DNA of 17,786 nucleotides. Source: an uncultured Oscillospiraceae bacterium (lineage in GTDB: Bacteria; Bacillota; Clostridia; Oscillospirales; Oscillospiraceae). The DNA lies in contig CAKTOJ010000029.1 of NCBI GenBank assembly GCA_934589665.1, forward strand, positions 1 to 17,786, in the 5' to 3' direction. Each line of letters starts with the position of its first letter. The stretch's first letter is position 1. The notes under the pieces are model-generated. The model had not been told where the DNA came from and did not search any database. It was given only the letters and a program-made list of their open reading frames with translations. Shown one piece after another: positions 1 to 6,341 of the stretch. Position numbers and translations under genes: made by a program.

Positions 1-1625
1 CGCAGGGGCCTGCCGGTGACGATTATGTGCTGACGGATGCGGACAAGGAGGAAATCGCGGCAGATGTGATCGCGGGCGGCGTAGAAGCAACGCTCGGCGA
101 TCCCATTTCCGGCCCCACGGACGCGCAGGTGTCCTCGGCAGTATCGACTTGGCTGACGGAGCATCCGGAGGCGACGACGACCGTACAGGACGGCAGCGTT
201 TCCGCACAGAAACTGGCGGGCTACAGCACGGAATGCAGGGATATCCCATGGACACTGTTTTTGGACGGGTACGGCACAACCGGCGGAGTCAAGGCAGAAA
301 ACGCAAACTGCGCGATCTACTCGGTCAAGTTCGAGGCTGGAAAAACCTACTGCCTCACGCAGCTTCCGTATCCGGTGAATACGAATGAATTTGTGACAGA
401 CCCGTCGGATATTGCAACTTTCGGCTGGTATCATGCCTACCCGTCACTGCCGGACGCAGCAGAGGCTTTGGAGAACGGGAGAGTTGCGGCGGGCATCATT
501 AACACGATCATGAAAACCATGGTCACCAAGGGCTACATCGAGCCTGCGATCTCCGGACAGACGCTGGGTCCGCTCCCTGCGTATTTCACGGTAAAACAGG
601 ACTGGTATCTGCTCCGGGCAAGCGTAAAGCCGGATGCCGGTAAACGCATCAACAATTGCTTCGTGGCAGAAGTTCAGGCGGGAATGAGTGATCTCGGGAA
701 TGGGATGCATGGACAGAGCTGGTATGTTTTCAAGAAAGACCTTGGGAACGGCTTCGCAAGAGACGAAGGTTATTTGCAGCAGATTTTTGTATCCAAAACG
801 GCAAACGCAGAAAATGAACGCGCGTATGCGGCCATGTCCAGAGACGTTCCGCGCGACAGAACGCTGAACATCCATTTTATAGGCGACTCCATCACCTACG
901 CGGCATCCAACGCTGGATTGCAGAACGCATTCCGCAAATATGTGCCGATGAACCTGCGGGCGCAGTCCATGGCGCTGTGCCAGAGCGGCGCGTCGGTGAC
1001 GACGGGCAGCGGCAGCTTTGACTGGAACGGGAAGCAGAACACCGACGAGTCCTATGACGCGGCGATGTCGGGCTACTCCGGGCTGGCGCAGAAGCTAGCG
1101 GAGTACAAGACGAATCTGTCTCTCAAAATGTGGGCGGATGCGGTCGATATTGCGGTCGTCGAGCTGGGGACAAACGATCATTGGGAGCAGGCGGCGCTGG
1201 GCGCTGCGACCGATCTGACGGAGGATACGAATTTCTACGGCGCGGTCGAAAAGACGCTGGCGCTGCTGGAGGAGACGTTCCCCAGCGCGCAGATCCTGTG
1301 GCTGCTGCCGTTCAAAAATCAGAAATGGAAAACCAGTACGGTCAAGATGGTGGATTATCTGATCGCGCTGAAAATTCTCTGCCAGATGCATACGCGCTGC
1401 TGGGTGCTGGATCTGTTCGACAAGTGGTTCCTCAATTACGACGATACCGATGTGCGCAGCAAATTCTTCCGCGACGGCGTGCATATTACCGGCGATGCGC
1501 ACAAATGCGTGGCGGAATCCATGATCGACAAGATCCGGCAGATCATCTCCGTCTGCGGACTGCGCCAGATCGAGACCGTGCGTGTGACCGATGGCAACGA
1601 CAGCGTATATGGAAGCGCAACGTGA
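1..1625 (+). CDS. Phage tail-fibre/appendage protein with C-terminal SGNH (GDSL) hydrolase domain, 5'-truncated
   Basis: The frame is open from base 3 with no stop, reading QGPAGDDYVLTDADKEE, so the gene begins outside the window; the GTG at 27 is only an internal codon. The Gly-X-Y stretch at the edge looks like the end of a collagen-like fibre segment. A linker typical of Clostridia phage fibres follows (TWLTEHPEATTTVQDGSVSA). Counting from base 27, the C-terminal half is an SGNH hydrolase: block I FIGDSITY with nucleophile Ser288, block III ELGTNDHW with Asn383, and block V DGVHITGDAH with Asp483 and His486. The family deacetylates or de-esterifies carbohydrates, so a role in trimming acetyl groups from host surface glycans during adsorption is inferred. 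It lies upstream of other tail-associated and lysis genes. The domain call is firm; the fibre role is likely. Confidence 0.88.
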   Translation, partial: QGPAGDDYVLTDADKEEIAADVIAGGVEATLGDPISGPTDAQVSSAVSTWLTEHPEATTTVQDGSVSAQKLAGYSTECRDIPWTLFLDGYGTTGGVKAENANCAIYSVKFEAGKTYCLTQLPYPVNTNEFVTDPSDIATFGWYHAYPSLPDAAEALENGRVAAGIINTIMKTMVTKGYIEPAISGQTLGPLPAYFTVKQDWYLLRASVKPDAGKRINNCFVAEVQAGMSDLGNGMHGQSWYVFKKDLGNGFARDEGYLQQIFVSKTANAENERAYAAMSRDVPRDRTLNIHFIGDSITYAASNAGLQNAFRKYVPMNLRAQSMALCQSGASVTTGSGSFDWNGKQNTDESYDAAMSGYSGLAQKLAEYKTNLSLKMWADAVDIAVVELGTNDHWEQAALGAATDLTEDTNFYGAVEKTLALLEETFPSAQILWLLPFKNQKWKTSTVKMVDYLIALKILCQMHTRCWVLDLFDKWFLNYDDTDVRSKFFRDGVHITGDAHKCVAESMIDKIRQIISVCGLRQIETVRVTDGNDSVYGSAT

Positions 1626-1636
1626 GGTGAGGATAC

Positions 1637-2260
1637 ATGGAAAAACAGCTTTACATGGACGGGAAGCCGCTGGTATATGGCGGGAAAACATTGAAGGTGG
1701 ACGTACCCGGCGGCGGGACGGATGAATCGCTCGGTATCACTGGCGCTAGCACGGGGCAGTCCCCCATCATCAATACCATAGATGAAAACGGTAAGCCTAC
1801 AGCGTGGGAAACGGCGGTGCTGGCCAAAGCGGACGGGAGCAATATCCCTACCAGCGCGATGGATACTTGGAGAACCCAAATCGCCGCTCTGCCGGGTAAG
1901 AAGATCTATGGTAAGGCGGACGCTGACGGCAATATCAAGGCATATACCGACGCGGCCTGCACACAAGAGGTATCTATGGTGACGGCCATTGCGCTTGTTG
2001 ACTATGGCAACGCCTTACTGATCTATGACCACAAGACATATCAGTGTGTAGGTTTTGAGGAGCCTCCATCTATGCAAGGGTCTGGGACCTACGCAGTTAC
2101 TGTATTTTTCCGTTCCGAGATCGCCACAGATTCTGCCGGTGCTGCTGTACTGAAAGTAGAGACTGCGAAGTTAAACATCATGGATTACCTTAGCGGTGCG
2201 ATTAACGCGCCTATCATAATCACGGCAGGAGAGCTGTCGCTGACCACTACTACAGCATGA
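1637..2260 (+). CDS. Phage tail-associated protein of unknown function
   Basis: The 207-aa product begins MEKQLYMDGKPLVYGGKTLKVD, 11 bases after the fibre gene stop, with a weak ribosome-binding site GAGGTGAGGA just upstream. It has no signal peptide or membrane helix. The composition is Gly/Thr/Ala-rich with beta-prone repeats and a C-terminal run of threonines, which fits a structural appendage or chaperone-like virion protein. Position directly after the SGNH fibre gene suggests co-translation and a role in the same baseplate or fibre assembly. I recognise no catalytic motif and cannot assign a family. Confidence 0.75.
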   Translation: MEKQLYMDGKPLVYGGKTLKVDVPGGGTDESLGITGASTGQSPIINTIDENGKPTAWETAVLAKADGSNIPTSAMDTWRTQIAALPGKKIYGKADADGNIKAYTDAACTQEVSMVTAIALVDYGNALLIYDHKTYQCVGFEEPPSMQGSGTYAVTVFFRSEIATDSAGAAVLKVETAKLNIMDYLSGAINAPIIITAGELSLTTTTA

Positions 2261-2279
2261 TTTTTGAAAGGAGATTATT

Positions 2280-2555
2280 ATGTACAAATTAAATATGGAA
2301 CTGAAGAATGGTATTAAGTTAAAGCTAGAGATTCCCGCTGAGTTGGTCAGTACGCTGGTCGTGGAATATCCCCTTGCAGTTGGGGACGTGAACGGGGACG
2401 GCCAGGTGGACAAGAATGATGCCACGGCTATCATGGATCATCTGGCAGGTACAGCGCCACTGGACGAGGACGCACTGAAGCGTGCGGACGTTAACGGCGA
2501 CGGTGAGGTCAGCTATCTTGATGCTATGTCCATCATGGATAATCTGGCAAAATAA
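2280..2555 (+). CDS. Small dockerin type I domain protein in the tail/lysis region
   Basis: The start has a clear ribosome-binding site (GAAAGGAG, 10 bases upstream). The 91-aa protein has a short beta-rich N-terminus (residues 1-33) and then a complete dockerin type I duplication. Each half has a calcium loop D-x-N-x-D-G-x5-D (Asp36-Asp47, DVNGDGQVDKND; Asp70-Asp81, DVNGDGEVSYLD) followed by a helix (ATAIMDHLAG; AMSIMDNLAK). Dockerins bind cohesin modules of cellulosomes and other extracellular Clostridia complexes. There is no signal peptide, as expected for a virion component rather than a secreted enzyme. Neighbours are fibre genes upstream and holin/amidase downstream. Calcium binding is very likely; a role in host attachment through cohesins, or in assembly of the tail tip, is inference. 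Confidence 0.85.
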   Translation: MYKLNMELKNGIKLKLEIPAELVSTLVVEYPLAVGDVNGDGQVDKNDATAIMDHLAGTAPLDEDALKRADVNGDGEVSYLDAMSIMDNLAK

Positions 2556-2633
2556 GAGCAACCGCCATGGGCAATTGATAAGTTGTAATTATTGATGTTG
2601 TAGTTCGAAAGGTTTATGTAGAGCAGGAGGCCA

Positions 2634-2699
2634 ATGTCGGCACGGCGGATAACCCAGAACACAACCGTTGATATAATCAACCAAAGACGAGAAGATTGA
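2634..2699 (+). CDS. Mini-ORF, 21 aa
   Basis: A GGAGG ribosome-binding site stands before an ATG that opens a 21-codon frame beginning MSARRITQNTTVDII. Its TGA is immediately followed by the ATG of the next frame at 2700, an arrangement suited to translational coupling. The N-terminal sequence resembles starts of small early phage proteins that I recall in Clostridia phages, so this may be a truncated copy. The 80 bases upstream (2556-2633) are AT-rich and hold no other gene that I can see. Confidence 0.4.
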   Translation: MSARRITQNTTVDIINQRRED

Positions 2700-2795
2700 A
2701 TGATGGATACATGCGTATGCTGCGGGCGGGCCGTGCCGGAGGGCAGGATGGTTTGCCCGGAGTGCGAAATAGAAAGCTTTGAAAGGAGTATCAAG
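2700..2795 (+). other. In-frame zinc-ribbon segment upstream of the XhlA-like gene (possible N-terminal extension or remnant)
   Basis: From ATG 2700 the frame encodes a compact zinc-ribbon-like module (residues 5-22, CVCCGRAVPEGRMVCPECE, with CxxC pairs) and runs without a stop into the XhlA-like protein. The extended product would be 130 aa. The ribosome-binding site before 2700 is poor, but the start abuts the stop of the mini-ORF at 2699. A much better site (GAAAGGAG) lies inside this segment ahead of ATG 2796. Either a longer isoform is made by coupling, or this is the remains of a separate zinc-ribbon gene that lost its stop codon. Confidence 0.45.
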
Positions 2796-3092
2796 ATGGA
2801 TGATGGAATTCAGGCGCAGATCGCCTCCGTGGAGGCGCGATGCAAGAGCAACACGCACAGAATCGACGAGCTAGAGGCGGACAACAAGGCGCTGCACCAG
2901 CTGGCGACCTCGGTCGAAGTCCTTGCTACGAAGCAGGAGACGATCGAGGCGAACGTGACTGAGATCAAGGACGACGTAAAGAGCCTCAAGGCGCTGCCGG
3001 GAAGCCGCTGGGAGACGGTCGTAAAGGGCCTTATCACGGCAATCCTCGCAGGGCTGATCGGCTTTGCACTGGCGAAACTGGGGCTGGGCTGA
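2796..3092 (+). CDS. XhlA-like hemolysin/holin-associated protein
   Basis: The preferred start ATG 2796 has a ribosome-binding site GGAG with a 7-base spacer, giving 98 aa. Residues about 1-65 form a heptad-patterned coiled coil (QAQIASVEARCKSNTHRIDE and on). A short Gly/Arg linker and one C-terminal transmembrane helix follow (about residues 76-96, VVKGLITAILAGLIGFALAK). This is the architecture of the XhlA/haemolysin XhlA family, small membrane proteins that act with holins in phage and PBSX lysis cassettes. The next gene overlaps its stop (TGATG) and encodes another small membrane protein. A longer form from ATG 2700 is possible. Confidence 0.75.
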   Translation: MDDGIQAQIASVEARCKSNTHRIDELEADNKALHQLATSVEVLATKQETIEANVTEIKDDVKSLKALPGSRWETVVKGLITAILAGLIGFALAKLGLG

Positions 3093-3352
3093 TGCGCAGA
3101 GACAAGAAACGATGGACAAAGGGCCGCATGGCCCGCGAGCTTGTGTACTACTGCCTGTGGATGCTCACGGCAGTGGCCACATGGGCGATGATTCTGAAAA
3201 CGGCTGCCGTACTGCTGGACAGGACGTGCGATCTCAGCGACGTGCTGGTATTCGCGGGCGCGGCCTTCGGCGGGGAGCTGCTTTTGCTCCTGCTCAAGAG
3301 AGTATTTGCAAAACCAAATGATAAAGATGATGGAGGTACATACGATGGATAA
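3092..3352 (+). CDS. Small two-helix membrane protein of the lysis cassette (holin-like)
   Basis: The 86-aa product starts at an ATG overlapping the previous stop (TGATG), so translation is probably coupled. A strongly basic N-terminus (MRRDKKRWTKGRMAR) precedes two hydrophobic segments, about residues 17-41 (VYYCLWMLTAVATWAMILK) and 48-69 (VLVFAGAAFGGELLLLLLK). The C-terminus is charged. This topology and its place between an XhlA-like gene and a second holin-like gene indicate membrane permeabilisation or control of lysis timing. It could be the antiholin or a second holin component; sequence alone does not decide. Confidence 0.7.
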   Translation: MRRDKKRWTKGRMARELVYYCLWMLTAVATWAMILKTAAVLLDRTCDLSDVLVFAGAAFGGELLLLLLKRVFAKPNDKDDGGTYDG

Positions 3353-3560
3353 GATCATCAAACGGCTCGGGAATCTCCTGAGCGTGAAAAGCCTTGTGAC
3401 GCTGACGCTGACGGCGGTGTTCGCGTACATGGCCGTTGTGGGCAAGATCAGCCAAGACTTCATGACGGTGTATGCCGTCGTGATCGCGTTCTACTTCGGC
3501 ACGCAGAGCCAGAAGGTGCAGGACGCAGTGGATGGAGGCGCGGACAATGCCGGTAATTAA
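3345..3560 (+). CDS. Phage holin
   Basis: ATG 3345 is chosen over upstream in-frame codons because GGAGGT lies 7-12 bases before it; the gene overlaps the previous one by 8 bases. The 71-aa product MDKIIKRLGNLLSVKS... has two hydrophobic segments (about 16-34, LVTLTLTAVFAYMAVVGK, and 38-54, FMTVYAVVIAFYFGTQSQK) and a polar C-terminus. This matches small Gram-positive phage holins of the kind that precede amidase endolysins. It would oligomerise in the cytoplasmic membrane and let the downstream amidase reach the wall. Its end overlaps the amidase start by 14 bases. Confidence 0.8.
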   Translation: MDKIIKRLGNLLSVKSLVTLTLTAVFAYMAVVGKISQDFMTVYAVVIAFYFGTQSQKVQDAVDGGADNAGN

Positions 3561-4242
3561 GGATGCGCTCACGCCGGTCAACCACCGCTCGGGCGGCTGC
3601 ACGCCGAAATGGATCGTCGTGCACTACTTCGGCGCGCTCGGCTCTGCTGCCAGCGTGGCCGAGTGGTTCAAAAACCCGCAGGCCAGAGCCAGCGCACACT
3701 ACGCCGTAGACGAGGGCGATATCATTTACCGGTGCGTGAAGGATACGGATGTGGCATGGCACTGCGGCGATGGTACGCTGCATCCGGAGTGCCGGAACTG
3801 GAACTCTATCGGAGTGGAGCTGCGGCCGAAGAAGGTCAACCCGAAGCGCGTCGGGGCGTATGATACGGACTGGTTCTTCGAGAAAAAGGTGCTGGACAAT
3901 GCCGAGTGGCTCATCCGCAAGCTCATGCAGGAGCACAATATTCCGGCGGATCACATCATCCGGCATTACGATGTATCCGGGAAGTTCTGCCCGCGCCCGT
4001 TCGTTGGAACGGACATGAATACCTACTATCACACCACTGGAAACGAGCAGTGGAAAAAATTCTTGGAAAGGTTTGAGGACGAAGTGGTAGAAAAGTCGAA
4101 AATGATCGTGGACGGCAAGGAAGTCGCCGTCGAACGCATCCTGAAAAACGGCACGAACTATGTCAAGGTGCGCGATATCGCCGCCGCGCTGGGCCTGAAG
4201 GTCGGTAATAAGGGCAATATTGCCGTGCTGGAGAGCAAGTAA
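3547..4242 (+). CDS. N-acetylmuramoyl-L-alanine amidase endolysin (Amidase_2/PGRP fold)
   Basis: ATG 3547 follows GGAGG with a 9-base spacer, giving 231 aa. Residues about 15-155 form an Amidase_2 catalytic domain. Zinc ligands His26 (IVVHYFG), His140 and Cys148 and the catalytic-position Lys146 (RHYDVSGKFCP) match T7-lysozyme-type enzymes. It cleaves the bond between N-acetylmuramic acid and L-alanine in peptidoglycan. The C-terminus (about 183-231, MIVDGKEVAVERILKNGTNY) resembles the copper-amine-oxidase N-terminal-like module found on many Clostridia wall enzymes and probably binds the wall. There is no signal peptide, so export depends on the holin genes that it overlaps. Confidence 0.93.
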   Translation: MPVIKDALTPVNHRSGGCTPKWIVVHYFGALGSAASVAEWFKNPQARASAHYAVDEGDIIYRCVKDTDVAWHCGDGTLHPECRNWNSIGVELRPKKVNPKRVGAYDTDWFFEKKVLDNAEWLIRKLMQEHNIPADHIIRHYDVSGKFCPRPFVGTDMNTYYHTTGNEQWKKFLERFEDEVVEKSKMIVDGKEVAVERILKNGTNYVKVRDIAAALGLKVGNKGNIAVLESK

Positions 4243-4275
4243 TTTTCAGCCGTCCTGCGCCGGAAGGAGGCGCAA

Positions 4276-4524
4276 ATGGCAAGAGGGCGCGTACATTTAC
4301 CGGATGGATTAAAAAATCTGCTGGCAAGCGATTGGGAGCGCGTCCTTGGGCAGGCGATGCTTGGCCGGGAGGATCGGGAGATCGGGAGGCTGTACATCTT
4401 GGAGCGAATGCCGCAGATCGATATCGCGGAAGAACTGCACATGGATCGGTCAACGGTCTCCCGGCGCATGGATAAGATCATGATCGAAGCGCGCAGGACG
4501 GCGGAAAAGCTGAATATGGTATAA
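4276..4524 (+). CDS. Small helix-turn-helix (sigma region 4-like) phage regulator
   Basis: The 82-aa protein starts after GGAAGGAGG with proper spacing. Residues about 36-68 (IGRLYILERMPQIDIAEELH, then MDRSTVSRRMDKI) read as a sigma-70 region 4/winged HTH in which MPQIDIAEEL and DRSTVSRRM form the two helices. It is the last gene of the late operon and is followed at once by a strong terminator. Similar short HTH proteins sit beside amidase genes in Clostridia phages. A role in late transcription or packaging is possible but not shown. Confidence 0.7.
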   Translation: MARGRVHLPDGLKNLLASDWERVLGQAMLGREDREIGRLYILERMPQIDIAEELHMDRSTVSRRMDKIMIEARRTAEKLNMV

Positions 4525-4529
4525 AAGCG

Positions 4530-4561
4530 CCCGGTGTCAAAGCCTGACACCGGGATTTTTT
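4530..4561 (+). terminator. Rho-independent terminator of the late operon
   Basis: A perfect 10-bp stem CCCGGTGTCA/TGACACCGGG with a 5-base loop is followed by A and six T. It lies 6 bases after the HTH gene stop. Its T-run overlaps the stop codon of the convergent - strand gene, so it separates the two transcription units. Confidence 0.92.
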
Positions 4562-4745
4562 ACGCCTTTGTGGCGGATAGGTATTCGGCGATCCAACCGC
4601 GAATCAGTTCATTCGGGGTCGTACTGTTGGCTTTCGCCGCAGCCTTAAAGGCTTCCGCGATCTCCCGTTTTAGCTTGCAGGGGATCACGGCCATGTTTTC
4701 TGCATCCCACTTGTTGCGAGTGCGCTTTTGCGCATCAGTTGGCAT
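4560..4745 (-). CDS. Ribbon-helix-helix (Arc/CopG-like) DNA-binding protein
   Basis: The 61-aa form starting MPTDAQKRTRNKWDAENM is preferred because an AAGGTAGG-like ribosome-binding site precedes it; longer in-frame starts would run into the preceding gene. The segment NMAVIPCKLKREIAEAFKAA provides a beta strand with alternating small/basic residues and helix A. The segment NSTTPNELIRGWIAEYL provides the second helix. This is the pattern of RHH repressors. It is the second gene of a two-gene - strand unit, 46 bases after the 124-aa gene. RHH proteins usually autoregulate, and the promoter upstream carries TATAC-type direct repeats, so it may repress its own cassette. Confidence 0.75.
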   Translation of the reverse strand: MPTDAQKRTRNKWDAENMAVIPCKLKREIAEAFKAAAKANSTTPNELIRGWIAEYLSATKA

Positions 4746-4791
4746 TTTTTCGCCTACCTTAGCAGATCCAGAGGTGGGTATGTTGGCTGCT

Positions 4792-5166
4792 TCATGCGGG
4801 CACCTCCTGCCACGCGCAGATGTTCGCCGCATCATGCGCGGCAGAGATCAGCGCTTCGGCGTCTACGCCCAGAACACCGTCTATGGACTGGAAAACGTCC
4901 AAGACATCCTCCGGGGTGTCGATGGACGCATCGTCCATCGTGCCGCAGGCGAAGCGCCAGCGGAAGCCGTCGGCGACCACGCAAAAATAAACGCGGCTGC
5001 CAAAATCGCCGCAGGACGTGTCGTCGACATATACGGCGACGAGCTGACCGTTAATGTCGACAACGATACCGCCGGCAAACTGCCAATATCCGCCGCCGTC
5101 GTTTGCGAAATCCGGATTGTATGTTGGGTTGGTTGCCCAACCCCAAGCGGAAATAATACTAAGCAT
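4792..5166 (-). CDS. Phage accessory protein, unknown function (124 aa)
   Basis: A strong AGGAGG site 7 bases before the ATG fixes the start. The product begins MLSIISAWGWATNPTYNPDF, is acidic and rich in Asp, Gly and aromatic residues, and has no signal peptide or obvious membrane helix. Its central part has beta-strand periodicity (IVVDINGQLVAVYVDD, then RVYFCVVADGFRWRFACG), and the C-terminus is helical (SIDTPEDVLDVFQSIDGVL). I do not recognise a family. It is transcribed opposite to the flanking late genes from its own promoter and precedes an RHH gene. That points to a moron or lysogenic-conversion function. Confidence 0.7.
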   Translation of the reverse strand: MLSIISAWGWATNPTYNPDFANDGGGYWQFAGGIVVDINGQLVAVYVDDTSCGDFGSRVYFCVVADGFRWRFACGTMDDASIDTPEDVLDVFQSIDGVLGVDAEALISAAHDAANICAWQEVPA

Positions 5167-5211
5167 TTTTATGTCCTCCTGTTATTGTTGTTTGTTCATC
5201 TCTATGGTCAT

Positions 5212-5240
5212 ATTATATACTGTATTACCGTATACGTCAA
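5212..5240 (-). promoter_or_regulatory. Near-consensus sigma-70/SigA promoter for the - strand two-gene cassette, with TATAC repeats
   Basis: On the - strand, TTGACG (5235-5240) and TATAAT (5212-5217) are separated by exactly 17 bases, 45 bases upstream of the 124-aa gene start. On the + strand the spacer reads TATACTG, TATTACCG, TATACG, three near-direct repeats that could be operator half-sites for the cassette's own RHH protein. The rest of the 5167-5378 gap is AT-rich and holds a repeated ACAAATGCA element (5286-5304) but no gene that I can see. Confidence 0.85.
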
Positions 5241-5342
5241 GTACAAATTGCAAAAAACTGAAAATAAATCGCACAAAAACGCTACACAAATGCACACAAA
5301 TGCATCCCTTAGATTTTCGGGCAAGCGCATAATGAGGATAGG

Positions 5343-5354
5343 AGCTGGCCAGCT
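5343..5354. promoter_or_regulatory. 12-bp perfect palindrome upstream of the + strand gene at 5379
   Basis: AGCTGGCCAGCT is a perfect dyad 24 bases before the ATG and just upstream of the ribosome-binding site TCGGAGG. It could be an operator or part of a 5' UTR hairpin. No convincing -35/-10 pair was found for the following gene. Confidence 0.35.
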
Positions 5355-5378
5355 TACTATTTTATCGGAGGTACTACT

Positions 5379-5951
5379 ATGGAGTACGCAAGCAATGGCA
5401 AGGCCAACGCGGCCCTGACCACTGGTATCATCGGAACGGCGGGCGTCGGCCTCGGCCTGCTCGGGAATCTGCTGAGTGGCGGATGGGGCGCGAATCCGGC
5501 TGCTGCGGCTATAGCGGCGGGTGCGTGCAGCGAGAACACGCCGGTCACGCGCTATGAGCTGGATCGCGAGCAGCAGCTCGCGCAGAAGGACAGCGAGATC
5601 GCGCTGCTCAAGGCCAACACCTACAACGATCAGAAGATGCTGGAGGTGTACGCTTACATCGACGGTCAGCTTAAGGACGTGCGGAAGTCCATGTGCGATC
5701 AGGCAGTCCACAACCAGCGCACCGAGGACAGCTTCGTGCTGGCCCGCCAGGACATCGCATCCGTCAAGGACGAGCTGCACCGCGAGATCGAGATGGAGGC
5801 CGAACGGCGCTGCTGCGGCGACAACGCCATCGTGACCTATGCCAACGCAACCTTTTATCCGAAGCAGGTCGCAGACGTCACCACCGGCACCGCGACCACG
5901 GCGCAGACGCTCTACAACCCGCTTCCGAAGTGCGGGTGCTGCAACAAGTAA
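5379..5951 (+). CDS. Clostridia-phage conserved protein with Gly-rich N-terminus, coiled coil and Cys-rich C-terminus
   Basis: The start follows CGGAGG with a 9-base spacer; the product is 190 aa. Residues about 8-50 are hydrophobic and Gly/Ala-rich (GIIGTAGVGLGLLGNLL), possibly membrane- or capsid-interacting. Residues about 57-147 form a long coiled coil (RYELDREQQLAQKDSEIALL onward, with repeated acidic/basic heptads). The C-terminal part has paired cysteines (ERRCCGD) and ends KCGCCNK. I recall proteins of this layout as common in gut Firmicutes phages, often among virion genes, but no function is established that I know of. It heads a three-gene + strand group lying between the lysis cassette and the att site. 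Confidence 0.78.
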   Translation: MEYASNGKANAALTTGIIGTAGVGLGLLGNLLSGGWGANPAAAAIAAGACSENTPVTRYELDREQQLAQKDSEIALLKANTYNDQKMLEVYAYIDGQLKDVRKSMCDQAVHNQRTEDSFVLARQDIASVKDELHREIEMEAERRCCGDNAIVTYANATFYPKQVADVTTGTATTAQTLYNPLPKCGCCNK

Positions 5952-5957
5952 ACCAAA

Positions 5958-5977
5958 GGGGCGGCAATAGCCGCCCC
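5958..5977 (+). other. GC-rich intergenic hairpin
   Basis: A perfect 8-bp stem GGGGCGGC/GCCGCCCC with loop AATA lies between the genes at 5379 and 6001. There is no T-run, so it is more likely an mRNA-stability or attenuation element than a complete terminator. Confidence 0.6.
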
Positions 5978-6000
5978 ACCCTTAATACGGAGGTATCCCT

Positions 6001-6339
6001 ATGGTAACGATAGATCAGGCATTAAATGGCTTCGAGCGATTTGCAAATAGCGAGCTTATTCCGCGGTTGTCGCAAGGTATTGGCTATGCTGTATCCGTAC
6101 TCATTCGGATGGCAATGGACGGCGGAAAAGAGCGATTGCTTGCAATGAAGGATAATTTCTTTGTGCAGATGACTGGAGCACTCGACGAACAAGGGAACGT
6201 TGACATTGATCGGCTATACAAGCACGCTCGGGAGGAGATCAACGGTAAAAAAATTACGTTGTTTTCGTTCAAGGACAAAGATATGCGATTTGATGTAAAT
6301 GACATAGACAAGCTTTACAGATACATACAGGAGGCGTGA
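6001..6339 (+). CDS. Conserved phage protein, unknown function (112 aa)
   Basis: The ATG follows ACGGAGGTAT with good spacing. The product begins MVTIDQALNGFERFANSEL. It has a mildly hydrophobic stretch (GIGYAVSVLIRMAM) and a C-terminal pattern (MRFDVNDIDKLYRYIQEA) that I recall from small Clostridia-phage proteins found beside homologues of the next gene. No catalytic motif is visible. Its codon use and AT content look more AT-rich than the flanking genes, which may indicate separate ancestry. It ends 2 bases before the next ATG, so the two are probably co-translated. Confidence 0.75.
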   Translation: MVTIDQALNGFERFANSELIPRLSQGIGYAVSVLIRMAMDGGKERLLAMKDNFFVQMTGALDEQGNVDIDRLYKHAREEINGKKITLFSFKDKDMRFDVNDIDKLYRYIQEA

Positions 6340-6341
6340 GC

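Noticed and set aside
1095..1691. Long - strand frames opposite the SGNH tail gene
   Set aside because: Low-complexity His/Arg/Leu-rich translations without ribosome-binding sites, opposite a clear domain-bearing gene.
4534..5418. 294-codon + strand open frame
   Set aside because: It lies antisense to the two - strand genes that have strong ribosome-binding sites and a consensus promoter; its own start has no site and the product has no recognisable domain.
6336..6341. GTG 6336 as the start of the DUF7841-like gene
   Set aside because: ATG 6342 has the correctly spaced AGGAGG; GTG would lie directly on the ribosome-binding site.
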